Below, piece by piece: positions 1 through 8,480 of a DNA stretch of 64,000 nt (its first letter is position 1; each line of letters begins with the position of its first letter). The position numbers were made by a program, and so were the translations under genes. Origin of the DNA: Endoryza foliicola (GTDB taxonomy: Bacteria; Bacteroidota; Bacteroidia; Chitinophagales; Chitinophagaceae); contig OZ245715.1 of the NCBI GenBank assembly GCA_965226965.1, positions 558,001-622,000 of the forward strand, read 5' to 3'. The notes beneath the pieces are model-generated. The model did no database searches. It was not told where the DNA came from and saw only the letters and a program-made list of their open reading frames with translations.

Positions 1-369
1 TGCATTTCCATCAATGATGCCGGTTCCTTTTATAGCAATATTAGAAACCTCGATGGCATTGATCATTGCGTCACAAGGACTTTGGCCATAATCCAATCTA
101 TTGGGGGAGCCCATTAACACAGACCCGGGCAGTAACTCAAGTATAATATTGGATCGAAGAAAAATTGATCCTGTTACAAAAACTCCTTTCGGTATTTGTA
201 CCGTTCCGCCTCCTTTAGAGGCAATTTGATCAATGGCTTTTTGAATTCCAGCCGTGTTCAAAGTTTTGCCATCGCCTATGGCTCCAAATTGTACAATGGA
301 AACTTGTTTCAACTGCGCGGTAGTGCTGGCCGAAACAACTAGAAAAAATATGACCGTTAATAACCTCAT
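1..369 (-). CDS. Glycoside hydrolase family 28-like protein (N-terminal part, cut by window edge)
   Basis: Translation of the minus strand from the ATG at 369 gives an open frame to the window edge, so the C-terminal part lies to the left. It begins with a signal peptide (MRLLTVIFFLVVSASTTAQ), followed by the pectate-lyase-fold opening FGAIGDGKTLNTAGIQKAID and GGGTVQIPKGVFVTGSIFL, typical of secreted GH28 polygalacturonase-like enzymes. The catalytic Asp residues are outside the window. Its start overlaps the stop of the GH97 gene by four bases (ATGA), so the two are probably translated together. A family-level call only; the sugar substrate is unknown. Confidence 0.8.
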   Translation of the reverse strand, partial: MRLLTVIFFLVVSASTTAQLKQVSIVQFGAIGDGKTLNTAGIQKAIDQIASKGGGTVQIPKGVFVTGSIFLRSNIILELLPGSVLMGSPNRLDYGQSPCDAMINAIEVSNIAIKGTGIIDGNA

Positions 370-2336
370 TCTGCTATAATAATAAATCCCCCATTCGCAG
401 CTGTTTCAATTCTTACTTTATTATCTGAACCCACCACTGTGTTTTCCTTCTTTAGAAAATCCCTGCTGTCATCAGAAATCAACGTTAGCTTCTTATTTTT
501 CCATTTAGAAAGATCCAGTTCAAAGGTCTTCTTATGATTTTCACCATTGATACCTGCGATATACCATTTATTATTGCCATTGCGAGCAATCACCACATCT
601 TTTCCGGGAAAGCCTTGAAGAAACTCCAGGTCATTCCAAGTGTTGGGTAAATTCTTCAAGAATTCTTTCACGAAGGCCGGCATATGATCCATTCCCTCTT
701 TATTTTCTGCATAATGCTGAATACCTGAAACAAAAAGCACCGAAAGCGCCAACTCGAAGGCAGTGGTGGTTCTTCTGGTTGAACCGGAATGAGTAAGCTT
801 ATAAAGGTTCATGGGCGTAAAGTCCATGGGATCAAACACGTTTCTTGTAAAGGGCAACACAGCACAGTGAGAAGCTTGTAAGTCCGCATCACTCTGATTA
901 AAAGTGACCATTTCCATTCCGTACACAGCCTCAGTTGTAACGAGATGAGGGTAGGTAGCTGCCCAACCTCTAGGCAAAGTAGCGCCATGAAAGTTTACCA
1001 TCAGTTGGTACTTTGCAGCAGATTCTAAAATATCAATGTAGTATTCAATCATGGATTGACCATCGCCACCAAAAAAATCTATCTTAACTCCTTTTACTCC
1101 CATATCATGAATGCGACTGAACTCTTTTTCTCTCGATTCCTTTTTTAAAAGCATCCCTTTTGGATGATAACCCACCGTATTCCAATTGCCTGCAGAATTG
1201 TACCAAAGCAAGATTCCAACATTCTTTTTCTTTCCATAATTCACCAATTCTTGAATTCTATTGTATCCAATCTTGGTATCCCAGTTTACATCGATGAGGC
1301 AGTAATTCCAATTCATTTCTGCGGCGAAATCGATGTATTTCTTCTGTTCCTCATAGGTAATGTTATCGTCTTTAGAATTGATCCAACTCCAGGAAGCTTT
1401 TCCGGGTTTTACAAAGCTGTAGTCATTTGCGTCGGCAGACGGGGAGAGATCTGTTCCAAGGGTAGATTCAACAATAGTTTTCAACGATCCAAAAGCCATC
1501 ACTCTAAGAGGCGTTTTTTCGCCGGCCTGAAGTTTAGGCAACAGTCCTTTTCCGGTAAACACTTCTCTCTTATCCGGAAATTCAACAGCATACTTAGTAG
1601 AACCGGAGTCGTTTACCAATCGAGTGCCACAATAATTTTTTGTAAGGGCGGCTTCTGTAATTAAAGCCCAGTTTTCACCAACTTTAAACAGCGTTGGATA
1701 CACCCAACCAACATTAGGAATAAAATTAGTATCTGCCTTTATAGGAGTGGGAGTACCTACGGGCACTCCTTGCAAATAATGAGCTTCATAAGATGGGTTG
1801 GACTGTTCCCAGCCCGATTTAGCGGCTGTCATCGGCTGAATCCAAGTAAGTGATTGCTTGGGGAATTGAAATGAGCTGTATTCTTTCAGCACGGTGATTG
1901 GCCCCTCGTCTCCTTTAGATCGTTGATATTGATAAGCCAATCCGTCATTGGAAAGATGAAACAAGAGCCTTACCGACTTTGAGTTCTTATTTATGATATC
2001 GAAGGTGTAAGTTAGGAAAACTACATTGGTATTCTTTTTCTTACCTGTTTTAAAGCTCCCAATTCTGGCTGATGCGGAGGTAGACACTAATTTGATTGAC
2101 GCTAGCTGATTGGCAAAATCTTCGTTTTCGAAAACAATACCCAATCTGGAAAACTCAATCAGTTCCTGATCTCCCTTTGTAACTTCATAAAAAAGCTGCC
2201 CTCCTCTAATTTCTAAATCAACCTGAACAGATCTATCTTGACTTGATATTATAGTTTGAGCACTTGAATTCCAAAAAGAAAGAGTAACTAAGAACAGGCA
2301 ACTAAGTATTCGAACGGTAGTTTTTGAGATGGTCAT
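366..2336 (-). CDS. GH97 family alpha-glycosidase, probably the retaining alpha-galactosidase type
   Basis: The 656-residue protein has a signal peptide ending near FWNSSAQ (residue 27), an N-terminal beta-sandwich, and a TIM barrel with GH97 hallmarks (SWSWINSKDD at about 315, YCLIDVNWD at about 345, LLWYNSAGNW at about 376). GH97 contains inverting alpha-glucosidases (SusB type) and retaining alpha-galactosidases; the retaining group has an Asp nucleophile on strand 4. Here VKGVKIDFF places an Asp at residue 420, and TTEAVYGME supplies Glu469 and Glu474 as acid/base candidates, so the retaining type is favoured. It overlaps the GH28 gene downstream and is divergent from a LacI regulator, which suggests a small sugar-inducible periplasmic operon. 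The ATG at 2336 is followed directly by the signal peptide. Confidence 0.88.
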   Translation of the reverse strand: MTISKTTVRILSCLFLVTLSFWNSSAQTIISSQDRSVQVDLEIRGGQLFYEVTKGDQELIEFSRLGIVFENEDFANQLASIKLVSTSASARIGSFKTGKKKNTNVVFLTYTFDIINKNSKSVRLLFHLSNDGLAYQYQRSKGDEGPITVLKEYSSFQFPKQSLTWIQPMTAAKSGWEQSNPSYEAHYLQGVPVGTPTPIKADTNFIPNVGWVYPTLFKVGENWALITEAALTKNYCGTRLVNDSGSTKYAVEFPDKREVFTGKGLLPKLQAGEKTPLRVMAFGSLKTIVESTLGTDLSPSADANDYSFVKPGKASWSWINSKDDNITYEEQKKYIDFAAEMNWNYCLIDVNWDTKIGYNRIQELVNYGKKKNVGILLWYNSAGNWNTVGYHPKGMLLKKESREKEFSRIHDMGVKGVKIDFFGGDGQSMIEYYIDILESAAKYQLMVNFHGATLPRGWAATYPHLVTTEAVYGMEMVTFNQSDADLQASHCAVLPFTRNVFDPMDFTPMNLYKLTHSGSTRRTTTAFELALSVLFVSGIQHYAENKEGMDHMPAFVKEFLKNLPNTWNDLEFLQGFPGKDVVIARNGNNKWYIAGINGENHKKTFELDLSKWKNKKLTLISDDSRDFLKKENTVVGSDNKVRIETAANGGFIIIAE

Positions 2337-2386
2337 CGCAATCGGGTTTAAGTTGGCTTCAGATCATTTTACTAGGCATAGAACGC

Positions 2387-2409
2387 ATAAGTGTCTTGTG
2401 TACACTTAT
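2387..2409. promoter_or_regulatory. Palindrome in the GH97/LacI divergent promoter region (candidate operator)
   Basis: A perfect inverted repeat, ATAAGTGT-N7-ACACTTAT, lies about 50 bp upstream of the GH97 start and about 215 bp upstream of the LacI start. Size and symmetry fit a LacI-family operator or a structured leader. Function is inferred from position only. Confidence 0.4.
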
Positions 2410-2622
2410 TTGAACCTAGTTTAGCAGTTTTTTAAGTTGTCACTATAAGCAGCATTTTTCCGTTTTGGGTTGCCTTTAAGCATACCAGATTCGTTCAACT
2501 GCTACAGAATTTCGAATTTATCACATTTTGAACTTGATTTGTGAGGATCAATTTTAATAATTTAAGAAATCGATTTCGTTATTTGTAGCGATACATGCTA
2601 AATTTGCCGTGGAGAGGCTGCT

Positions 2623-3654
2623 ATGAAACGCATCAACTTAAAAGAACTCGCGAACTTGCTGAATTTGTCAACTTCCTCGGTGTCAAAAGCGCTGCGTGAT
2701 AGTCATGAAATTAGCGAAGAGACCAAGAAAAAAGTACGCGAGTTTGCGGTAAAGCACAATTACTCTCCCAACCCATACGCCACCAGTCTTCGGAAAAAGA
2801 AAAGCAAAACCATTGCGGTTATTCTCCCGGAGGTAGCCGACAACTATTTTTCACTGGCCATTAATGGAATTCAAAAAGTAGCCGAAGCGAGAGGCTATCA
2901 TTTACTCATTTATTTATCGCACGAGAAATATTCAATTGAGAAAGCGGTATTGGAAGAGTGTTCGAATGGCCGTGTAGACGGGGTTCTGATCTCTATTTCC
3001 AGCGAAACCACCGACCACAGCCACCTTCAGAAACTGGTAAATGAAAACATACCTTTAGTATTTTTCGACCGAGCACCGGAGGACTTCAATGCTTCTAAAG
3101 TAATTACAAACGACTACGATTGTGGTTATTTTACTGCCATGCATTTGATAGAAGACGGATGCACCAATCCGGTGTTTCTTTCAATGTCGAGCGCCCTGCC
3201 CATATGTCACCGCAGAGCCGAAGGCTTCAAAGCTGCGGTATTGGCAACGGGAATTGCTAGCGACCCCAATAAGCTGGTTCACTATTGCGATGGAACAGAA
3301 GAAGAAAGCATGAAGAAAATTCAGGAGCTTTTTGAAAGTAAAAACAGGCCTGATGGCGTTGTGGCTTCCGTAGAGCGATTGGCCATTCAAACTTATATGG
3401 TAGCACAAGAATCGGAGATTAACATACCAAAAGAAGTGAAAGTAATTGCTTTTTCTACCCTGGAAACCGCTCCTATTCTCAATCCGCCACTTTCTACCAT
3501 TACACAACCCGCTTACGATACCGGTACCAAAGCAGCCGAGTTACTGTTTCAAAGAATCGAGAAGCCGCTTCAATACACCCAACCGGAATGTGTGGTACTG
3601 CCGTCAATTTTTATGGAACGCAAGTCTTGCATTCCTAAAAGTCATTTTTCATAA
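2623..3654 (+). CDS. LacI/PurR-family transcriptional regulator
   Basis: The 343-residue protein has the classic LacI layout: an N-terminal helix-turn-helix (LKELANLLNLSTSSVSKALR at residues 6-25), a hinge helix region (YSPNPYATSLRKKKSKTIAV) and a periplasmic-binding-like effector domain (ILPEVADNYFSLAINGIQKV, VDGVLISISSET, VVFFDRAPEDF-like strands) to the end. It probably controls the divergent GH97-GH28 operon in response to a sugar. The start at 2623 gives the standard MKRINLKELA opening. A second palindrome follows its stop codon. Confidence 0.92.
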   Translation: MKRINLKELANLLNLSTSSVSKALRDSHEISEETKKKVREFAVKHNYSPNPYATSLRKKKSKTIAVILPEVADNYFSLAINGIQKVAEARGYHLLIYLSHEKYSIEKAVLEECSNGRVDGVLISISSETTDHSHLQKLVNENIPLVFFDRAPEDFNASKVITNDYDCGYFTAMHLIEDGCTNPVFLSMSSALPICHRRAEGFKAAVLATGIASDPNKLVHYCDGTEEESMKKIQELFESKNRPDGVVASVERLAIQTYMVAQESEINIPKEVKVIAFSTLETAPILNPPLSTITQPAYDTGTKAAELLFQRIEKPLQYTQPECVVLPSIFMERKSCIPKSHFS

Positions 3655-3657
3655 GCT

Positions 3658-3682
3658 AATAAATGTACACTCTACATTTATT
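3658..3682. promoter_or_regulatory. AT-rich palindrome after the LacI gene
   Basis: A perfect inverted repeat, AATAAATGT-N7-ACATTTATT, starts three bases after the lacI-type stop. It has the same 7-base spacer as the palindrome at 2387-2409 and shares the string TGTACACT-like core. It could be a second operator or a weak hairpin; there is no GC-rich stem or T-run to make a good terminator. Confidence 0.3.
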
Positions 3683-3836
3683 ATCAGTTGAATCAAGAAA
3701 GGTGTTTTCTAAGCCGCTCAGTAACGGAACAAATTGAAACGCAATTCTAAATGCCCATGGCCTAACGCCTATTTTAGAAATCCCTTTTCGCAGGTCCATT
3801 TATTTTCAGTTAATTGCGGCCCCAAACCTTAAAACA

Positions 3837-4397
3837 ATGAGCTCCATTTCAGAAAAATTGAAACAACGTTGTGATGGCACTTGTGAACTCTGTTCCTCAG
3901 AACCTGCTAGTATTGAATATGTTGTGAGTCCTAAAGACAATTCTTCCATTGAAAACGAAGTAGCCCTCTGTACCACTTGTGCAGGGGAAATCGAATCAAA
4001 AAGCAATCCGAGTCACTGGCAATGCTTAGCGGGAAGTATCTGGAATACAGAGCCCAGCGTTCAAACGCTTACGTATAGAATCCTTTACAGCTATCGTGAT
4101 CAGGAATGGGCCTCCGATATTATGAGCTCAGTAGAATTGCCTGAAAACGTTGTGAACTGGGCGCTCACCGCTTTTGAAGTAAAAGAAATTCACCGCGATG
4201 CCAACGGTACTCCTTTGGAAAATGGCGATACAGTGGTACTTACCCAGGTATTAAATGTAAAAGGAGCCAACTTCATGGCGCCCAAAGGAACCATCGTTCG
4301 TAAAATTCGCCTAGTGCCAGACAATACCGAGCAAATTGAAGGAAAAGTAAACGATGCTACGATCGTGATTTTGACGAAGTATGTGAGGAAGAACTAA
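3837..4397 (+). CDS. PhnA-domain protein (zinc-ribbon plus PhnA C-terminal domain)
   Basis: A 186-residue protein with an N-terminal zinc ribbon (CDGTCELCSSEP near residues 12-23 and CTTCAGEIE near 45) and a C-terminal PhnA domain (DANGTPLENGDTVVLTQ, VKGANFMAPKGTIVRKIRL). The name comes from an E. coli phosphonate-operon neighbour, but the family has no proven role in phosphonate use and no phn genes are present here. It stands alone between LacI and the convergent JetABC operon and ends just before a strong shared terminator. The upstream intergenic DNA has an inverted repeat TTCTAAA...TTTAGAA near 3750-3781. Confidence 0.85.
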   Translation: MSSISEKLKQRCDGTCELCSSEPASIEYVVSPKDNSSIENEVALCTTCAGEIESKSNPSHWQCLAGSIWNTEPSVQTLTYRILYSYRDQEWASDIMSSVELPENVVNWALTAFEVKEIHRDANGTPLENGDTVVLTQVLNVKGANFMAPKGTIVRKIRLVPDNTEQIEGKVNDATIVILTKYVRKN

Positions 4398-4423
4398 AAG
4401 ACTTGATCAGCATTTGCTGATAT

Positions 4424-4457
4424 AAAAAAGAGACTTCAAAACGAAGTCTCTTTTTTT
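4424..4457. terminator. Bidirectional hairpin terminator between phnA-like gene and jetC
   Basis: The stem AAAAAGAGACTTC / GAAGTCTCTTTTTT with a short loop, A-rich on the left and T-rich on the right, lies between two convergent genes and can terminate both. Confidence 0.85.
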
Positions 4458-4469
4458 GCGAGAACATCA

Positions 4470-7400
4470 TTATCCTACCAACTCTTCTACTTCACTCATT
4501 TTCTCTTTGAGTTGCTTAACAGTCATATTGTACACAACGCTGTTTCTATTCGCTACGCGTTGAACCAAATGCACATGCGCAATGAATTCTTGCACAATCT
4601 GGATCTTATCACTTGGTGTTACTACTAGTAACTGAAGATGCAACTGTTTACAGAGCTCCATTAAGTATGTGGCTTTTTCTTCGTCCTGATTACTGAAACT
4701 TTCATCCACAGCTACAAATCGTAAGCTTCTACTATTCTTGCCTTCCTTAGTAATTCCGAACTGGTACGCAATGGCACTACACAAAATAGTATAGGTCAAT
4801 TGCGCTTTTTCTCCTCCGGATAACTGCCCCATTTGGCGGTAGGTCTTTTTCAATTCGTCAGTATTTCTATACTTCTCATCCGCCCAAAACTCAAACCAAT
4901 TTCTTACATCCAGCACTTTGTTTCTGTACGATTCGTTCTCTTCTAGTTCATTGATTACTGGCTGAATTTTCTCTGTAAAATGCTGCGCTTTCTCTTCAAA
5001 ACTGCTCTGCTGCCAATTCGCTGCTTGCGGCAACGCCTCTAACAATTGTGTTTTGAATTTCCGAATTTCAGTGCCTGCCGGTACAGGTTGCTTTCTAAGT
5101 TGAACATAGGTATCCGGCATTCGGTTAAAATTAATACCCGCCAACGATTGATTCAGCTTAATAATACTATTGTGAATCTCTCGCTCCCACTTCTCTAACT
5201 CTTCGTTCAATCCACCAATTTTATATGTGATGGTTACATTGATATAATTTTCGAAGTCCTTCTTGTATTTAGGAAGATTTTCTGTTTGTAATTTGTTCAT
5301 CCATTCAATGTACTCGTTCGCATATTTCACTTCTTCCGGCAAATTGACCACATCGCCGTTCCAATCGGGATACTTCCTCGCTAATTCAGCAGATGGATTT
5401 TTGATTCGATACAAAGCTCTGGTCAATGTCTTTTCTGATTCACCTAGTACTAACCGCAATTTTTCAAATCGTTGCTGCTGTTGTTGATCAAAATTCGCAT
5501 GCACCGTATCTAAATTTGCTAAACTGATGTTATCAAAATCAGCCGCATATTTTGATTGAAATACCAATAATGCATCTTTGTCCTTCTCAGTAAGTGTTGA
5601 CAAAATAGCCGACAATCCCTTCAACCTTTCCTTGAACCCTACCAATTGACTTTCAGTTACCGCAATATCGCCCACAATTTTATTGATCGTCTCTTGTAAC
5701 TCTTCCTTAGCTGCCGCTTTTTGATCAAGCTCTTTCTTCAGTTGGGCCAAGGCCTTGCTTTCCTTGGTCAGGTTCTTTACTTGATCTTCTATTTTTCGAA
5801 TCTTTTGCTGTAACCCTCCCACATCAATTCCATCAAACCCCGGATACTCCTTGATCCGCTGATTGGCATAGAACTGCTCTTGAAGTCGCTTCGATTTATT
5901 GGTACAGCGCGTCAACACCTCTTTCGTTTGTTCAATTTGATCAGAGAGTTTATCTCGCTTTTTGAACAAAGCTTGCTTCTTACGTTCATTATCCCAACCC
6001 ATCACATACCTGCTCGCATCATTGGTGTCGGGCCGATCATCTTTTTCATGGCGTCTACCACTCTTAGTCAACCCGTGCAACGTAATCGCTTTCTCGAATC
6101 GATCTAGAGTCTTCTCATCATCCAAACACATGTAGTTGAATTGATGAATGATCTGCTGTTCTAACCAATCCGTCAATTTATGATCCGGATGAAACTCGAT
6201 TTTTTCATGAACAGTTCCTTTTTCAGGATGTTGAAATACCACTTTCTCAATTACATGTTCGTAAACCAATCGAGCGCGAATATTCTCTTTATTAAGGTAT
6301 TTGTTTACTTTCTTATAAAACTTATCGGGCACCAAGAGACGCATCGCAAAGTTACGCAAGAGCTTTTCCATAGCCGGCTGCCAATGAATTTCACTCGATT
6401 TTACCTGCATCAATTCACCTGCAAAAGGCAAATCGCTTGTTTCAATATCCAAGCCCTCACAAATCTTCTTACGAACTTCAATTAGATAAGAAGGTATATT
6501 GTTTCGGGTAGATATAAGATTATTCAGCTCAGATTCAATAGATGCTTTTTCAGCCAGGTTTTGATCCATCAGCCTCTTTGCGTCATACAGGTCGTCTTCA
6601 TTCAATCGTTGTTCGCGCTCAAGCGTGTGAGACACTTTATCATTCTCTTTTCGCAGTCGTTGGAAACTTGACTCGTCATCGGGCTGAACATCGCTTAAAT
6701 GAAGTGTTCTACACCAAGCAGTAAACTCAGCTAACTGCGCGGCTGCTTGTTCTCTTTTCTCAACCAATTCTTTCTGTTCCTTTTCCAACTGCTGCATTCG
6801 TTGCCCCGCCTTATTCTGTTCAACCTGGTTCAGTAGGTTCCGTTCGTCTTCTTGTACTTTATCTAGTTCTGCTTTTTTGGCTTCTTTCTTTTGTTCTAAA
6901 TCACGAATTGCCTGTGTCAACCGAGCAGTCTCCTCTTGCAACAATTCACTTTGTTTGTACCGATGCCAAACACGTGCTGTTTCACGTACTTCAGTAAGCT
7001 GCTCCAATTCTTGTTGCGATTGGTGAAACTTCTCGTATTGTTCCTTCACCGGTAACAACATTGCCAATTGCTCTTCCGATTTTTCGATATTTCTACGGGC
7101 ATCTAACAAAGTGGACAAGTGCTTCTTCAAATCCTGGAACTGCTCTTCCATATTGCGCGGCTCCAGCATGTGGGTACGGATGAACTCGTCCAAGTTGCCC
7201 AATACTTTGATCCCTACTGTTTGATTGAACAAATGCAATGCCTGAATACTCTGCATTCCCAACACTTCTACCAATCGAAGTGCATACTTACTTGCTGCAT
7301 CAAAAAATTCAACAAATTTTCTCGCTCCTTTATTGTAACGCTGGTCGATCGTCTTTTTCCAAGCACCACCCAAATCGAAGGGCTTGAAATCGTCTTCAAT

Positions 7401-7874
7401 TTTGAGTGCTTTGTGCGCAACGCCAAATACTTTCTTCAATTCATTGTTAGAAAAATACCGTACTTGGAAAAGCGTCACAGTTTGCTCTGCTTCATTGGCA
7501 AAATTGGCCAATATGATACTATAGGCCTCCTCTTTATTCTCTCTCAGATAAAGCGTTTTGGTAGCGCCCGTGCTCTCACTGTTAATTGAACCATATCCAC
7601 CCAATACATAGGTCTCTTCAGTTCGATCGCCTTTCTTTTCACTACCGCTACTCTGATTGTAAAATCGGTAGCGCTTCTCCGGCACAATCAAGGTAAGCAG
7701 CGCATCCACGAAAGTGGTTTTACCACTACCGTTGGCTCCGGTGAGCAAACTGGTTTCACCCATGGGGTGTATCGAATGAATGGTTTCATCGAAGGTTCCC
7801 CAGTTGAACACTTCCATGTATTGCAAGCGAAAGCCACTCTTCTGATTATCGGTACTAAATACACTTAACTGCAT
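4470..7874 (-). CDS. jetC: JetC/MksB-type SMC-like ATPase
   Basis: A 1134-residue SMC-like ATPase. The Walker A motif GANGSGKT lies at residues 46-53, two long charged coiled coils flank a central hinge region (about 250-480 and 620-830), and the ABC signature QLSGGEKAQ is near 1012 with a Walker B region FVAVDESFSNQD near 1048. Neighbours JetB (DUF4194) and JetA (DUF3375) identify it as the motor of a Wadjet/MksBEF complex, which extrudes DNA loops; in Wadjet the JetD nuclease then cuts small circular plasmids. It is the last gene of the operon, starting 21 bp after jetB and ending at a terminator. No jetD gene is present, so it may act in chromosome organisation instead. Confidence 0.88.
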   Translation of the reverse strand: MQLSVFSTDNQKSGFRLQYMEVFNWGTFDETIHSIHPMGETSLLTGANGSGKTTFVDALLTLIVPEKRYRFYNQSSGSEKKGDRTEETYVLGGYGSINSESTGATKTLYLRENKEEAYSIILANFANEAEQTVTLFQVRYFSNNELKKVFGVAHKALKIEDDFKPFDLGGAWKKTIDQRYNKGARKFVEFFDAASKYALRLVEVLGMQSIQALHLFNQTVGIKVLGNLDEFIRTHMLEPRNMEEQFQDLKKHLSTLLDARRNIEKSEEQLAMLLPVKEQYEKFHQSQQELEQLTEVRETARVWHRYKQSELLQEETARLTQAIRDLEQKKEAKKAELDKVQEDERNLLNQVEQNKAGQRMQQLEKEQKELVEKREQAAAQLAEFTAWCRTLHLSDVQPDDESSFQRLRKENDKVSHTLEREQRLNEDDLYDAKRLMDQNLAEKASIESELNNLISTRNNIPSYLIEVRKKICEGLDIETSDLPFAGELMQVKSSEIHWQPAMEKLLRNFAMRLLVPDKFYKKVNKYLNKENIRARLVYEHVIEKVVFQHPEKGTVHEKIEFHPDHKLTDWLEQQIIHQFNYMCLDDEKTLDRFEKAITLHGLTKSGRRHEKDDRPDTNDASRYVMGWDNERKKQALFKKRDKLSDQIEQTKEVLTRCTNKSKRLQEQFYANQRIKEYPGFDGIDVGGLQQKIRKIEDQVKNLTKESKALAQLKKELDQKAAAKEELQETINKIVGDIAVTESQLVGFKERLKGLSAILSTLTEKDKDALLVFQSKYAADFDNISLANLDTVHANFDQQQQQRFEKLRLVLGESEKTLTRALYRIKNPSAELARKYPDWNGDVVNLPEEVKYANEYIEWMNKLQTENLPKYKKDFENYINVTITYKIGGLNEELEKWEREIHNSIIKLNQSLAGINFNRMPDTYVQLRKQPVPAGTEIRKFKTQLLEALPQAANWQQSSFEEKAQHFTEKIQPVINELEENESYRNKVLDVRNWFEFWADEKYRNTDELKKTYRQMGQLSGGEKAQLTYTILCSAIAYQFGITKEGKNSRSLRFVAVDESFSNQDEEKATYLMELCKQLHLQLLVVTPSDKIQIVQEFIAHVHLVQRVANRNSVVYNMTVKQLKEKMSEVEELVG

Positions 7875-7895
7875 CTCAACAAAAGTTTAGCAACA

Positions 7896-8480
7896 CTATT
7901 TTACAGCCTTGCGTTGTTTTAATTGGTTCATAAAATCTTCCAACTCCTCACTTCCGATTCTTGCCTTGATGATCTTCTTAATTCGAAAGCGCTGCTCATC
8001 GGCTACATCACTACTTTCAGCTAAAGCGAGAAATCCATATTCTTCGGCTTTATCGATCAGCCGATCAATGTCTTTTAAAAACTTCACCCTACTGGCATTT
8101 TCTTTGAAAAACAATTCTGCATATTCTTTGATCTCTCTTCTTTTCTTGATCAATTCTTGACTGCTGCTATCACTAATTTCAAACTCGGCCATCATATCGC
8201 GCAGCAATACCAATAAAATACTCTCTTCGTAGGTAAGCGCCCTACGCACGATCCAGCTCACCGAGGCATCGTCTTCCTCTCCTCCAATTTGCTGCACATA
8301 CGCATAACCGTCTTCTTCACTTAAGATCAGCTTCAAACCTAAGGGGTGTAAAAAAGCCGAGAGGTCTGACTTGTATTGAAGAAGCTTTTCCCAAGTAGAC
8401 CGTTCAGTATAATCTACAGGACCTTTCAATAATTTTATAAACACCGAAGTGTAAGGCAATATCTTTTGCTGCATGTTCAT
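7896..8480 (-). CDS. jetB: JetB/MksE-like kite subunit (DUF4194)
   Basis: A 194-residue protein of the DUF4194 type, with winged-helix character (FLHPLGLKLILSEEDGYAYV, SWIVRRALTYEESILLVLLR) and a charged C-terminal helix region ending in LKQRKAVK. This corresponds to the KITE subunit (MukE/MksE role) that binds DNA and the kleisin in MukBEF-like complexes. Its start codon overlaps the jetA stop in a TAATG junction, indicating coupled translation; an in-frame ATG two codons later is an alternative start. Confidence 0.85.
   Translation of the reverse strand: MNMQQKILPYTSVFIKLLKGPVDYTERSTWEKLLQYKSDLSAFLHPLGLKLILSEEDGYAYVQQIGGEEDDASVSWIVRRALTYEESILLVLLRDMMAEFEISDSSSQELIKKRREIKEYAELFFKENASRVKFLKDIDRLIDKAEEYGFLALAESSDVADEQRFRIKKIIKARIGSEELEDFMNQLKQRKAVK

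Noticed and set aside
3837..4397. Phosphonate utilisation locus
   Set aside because: Only a PhnA-domain protein is present and no C-P lyase or phosphonate transport genes are nearby; the name is historical.
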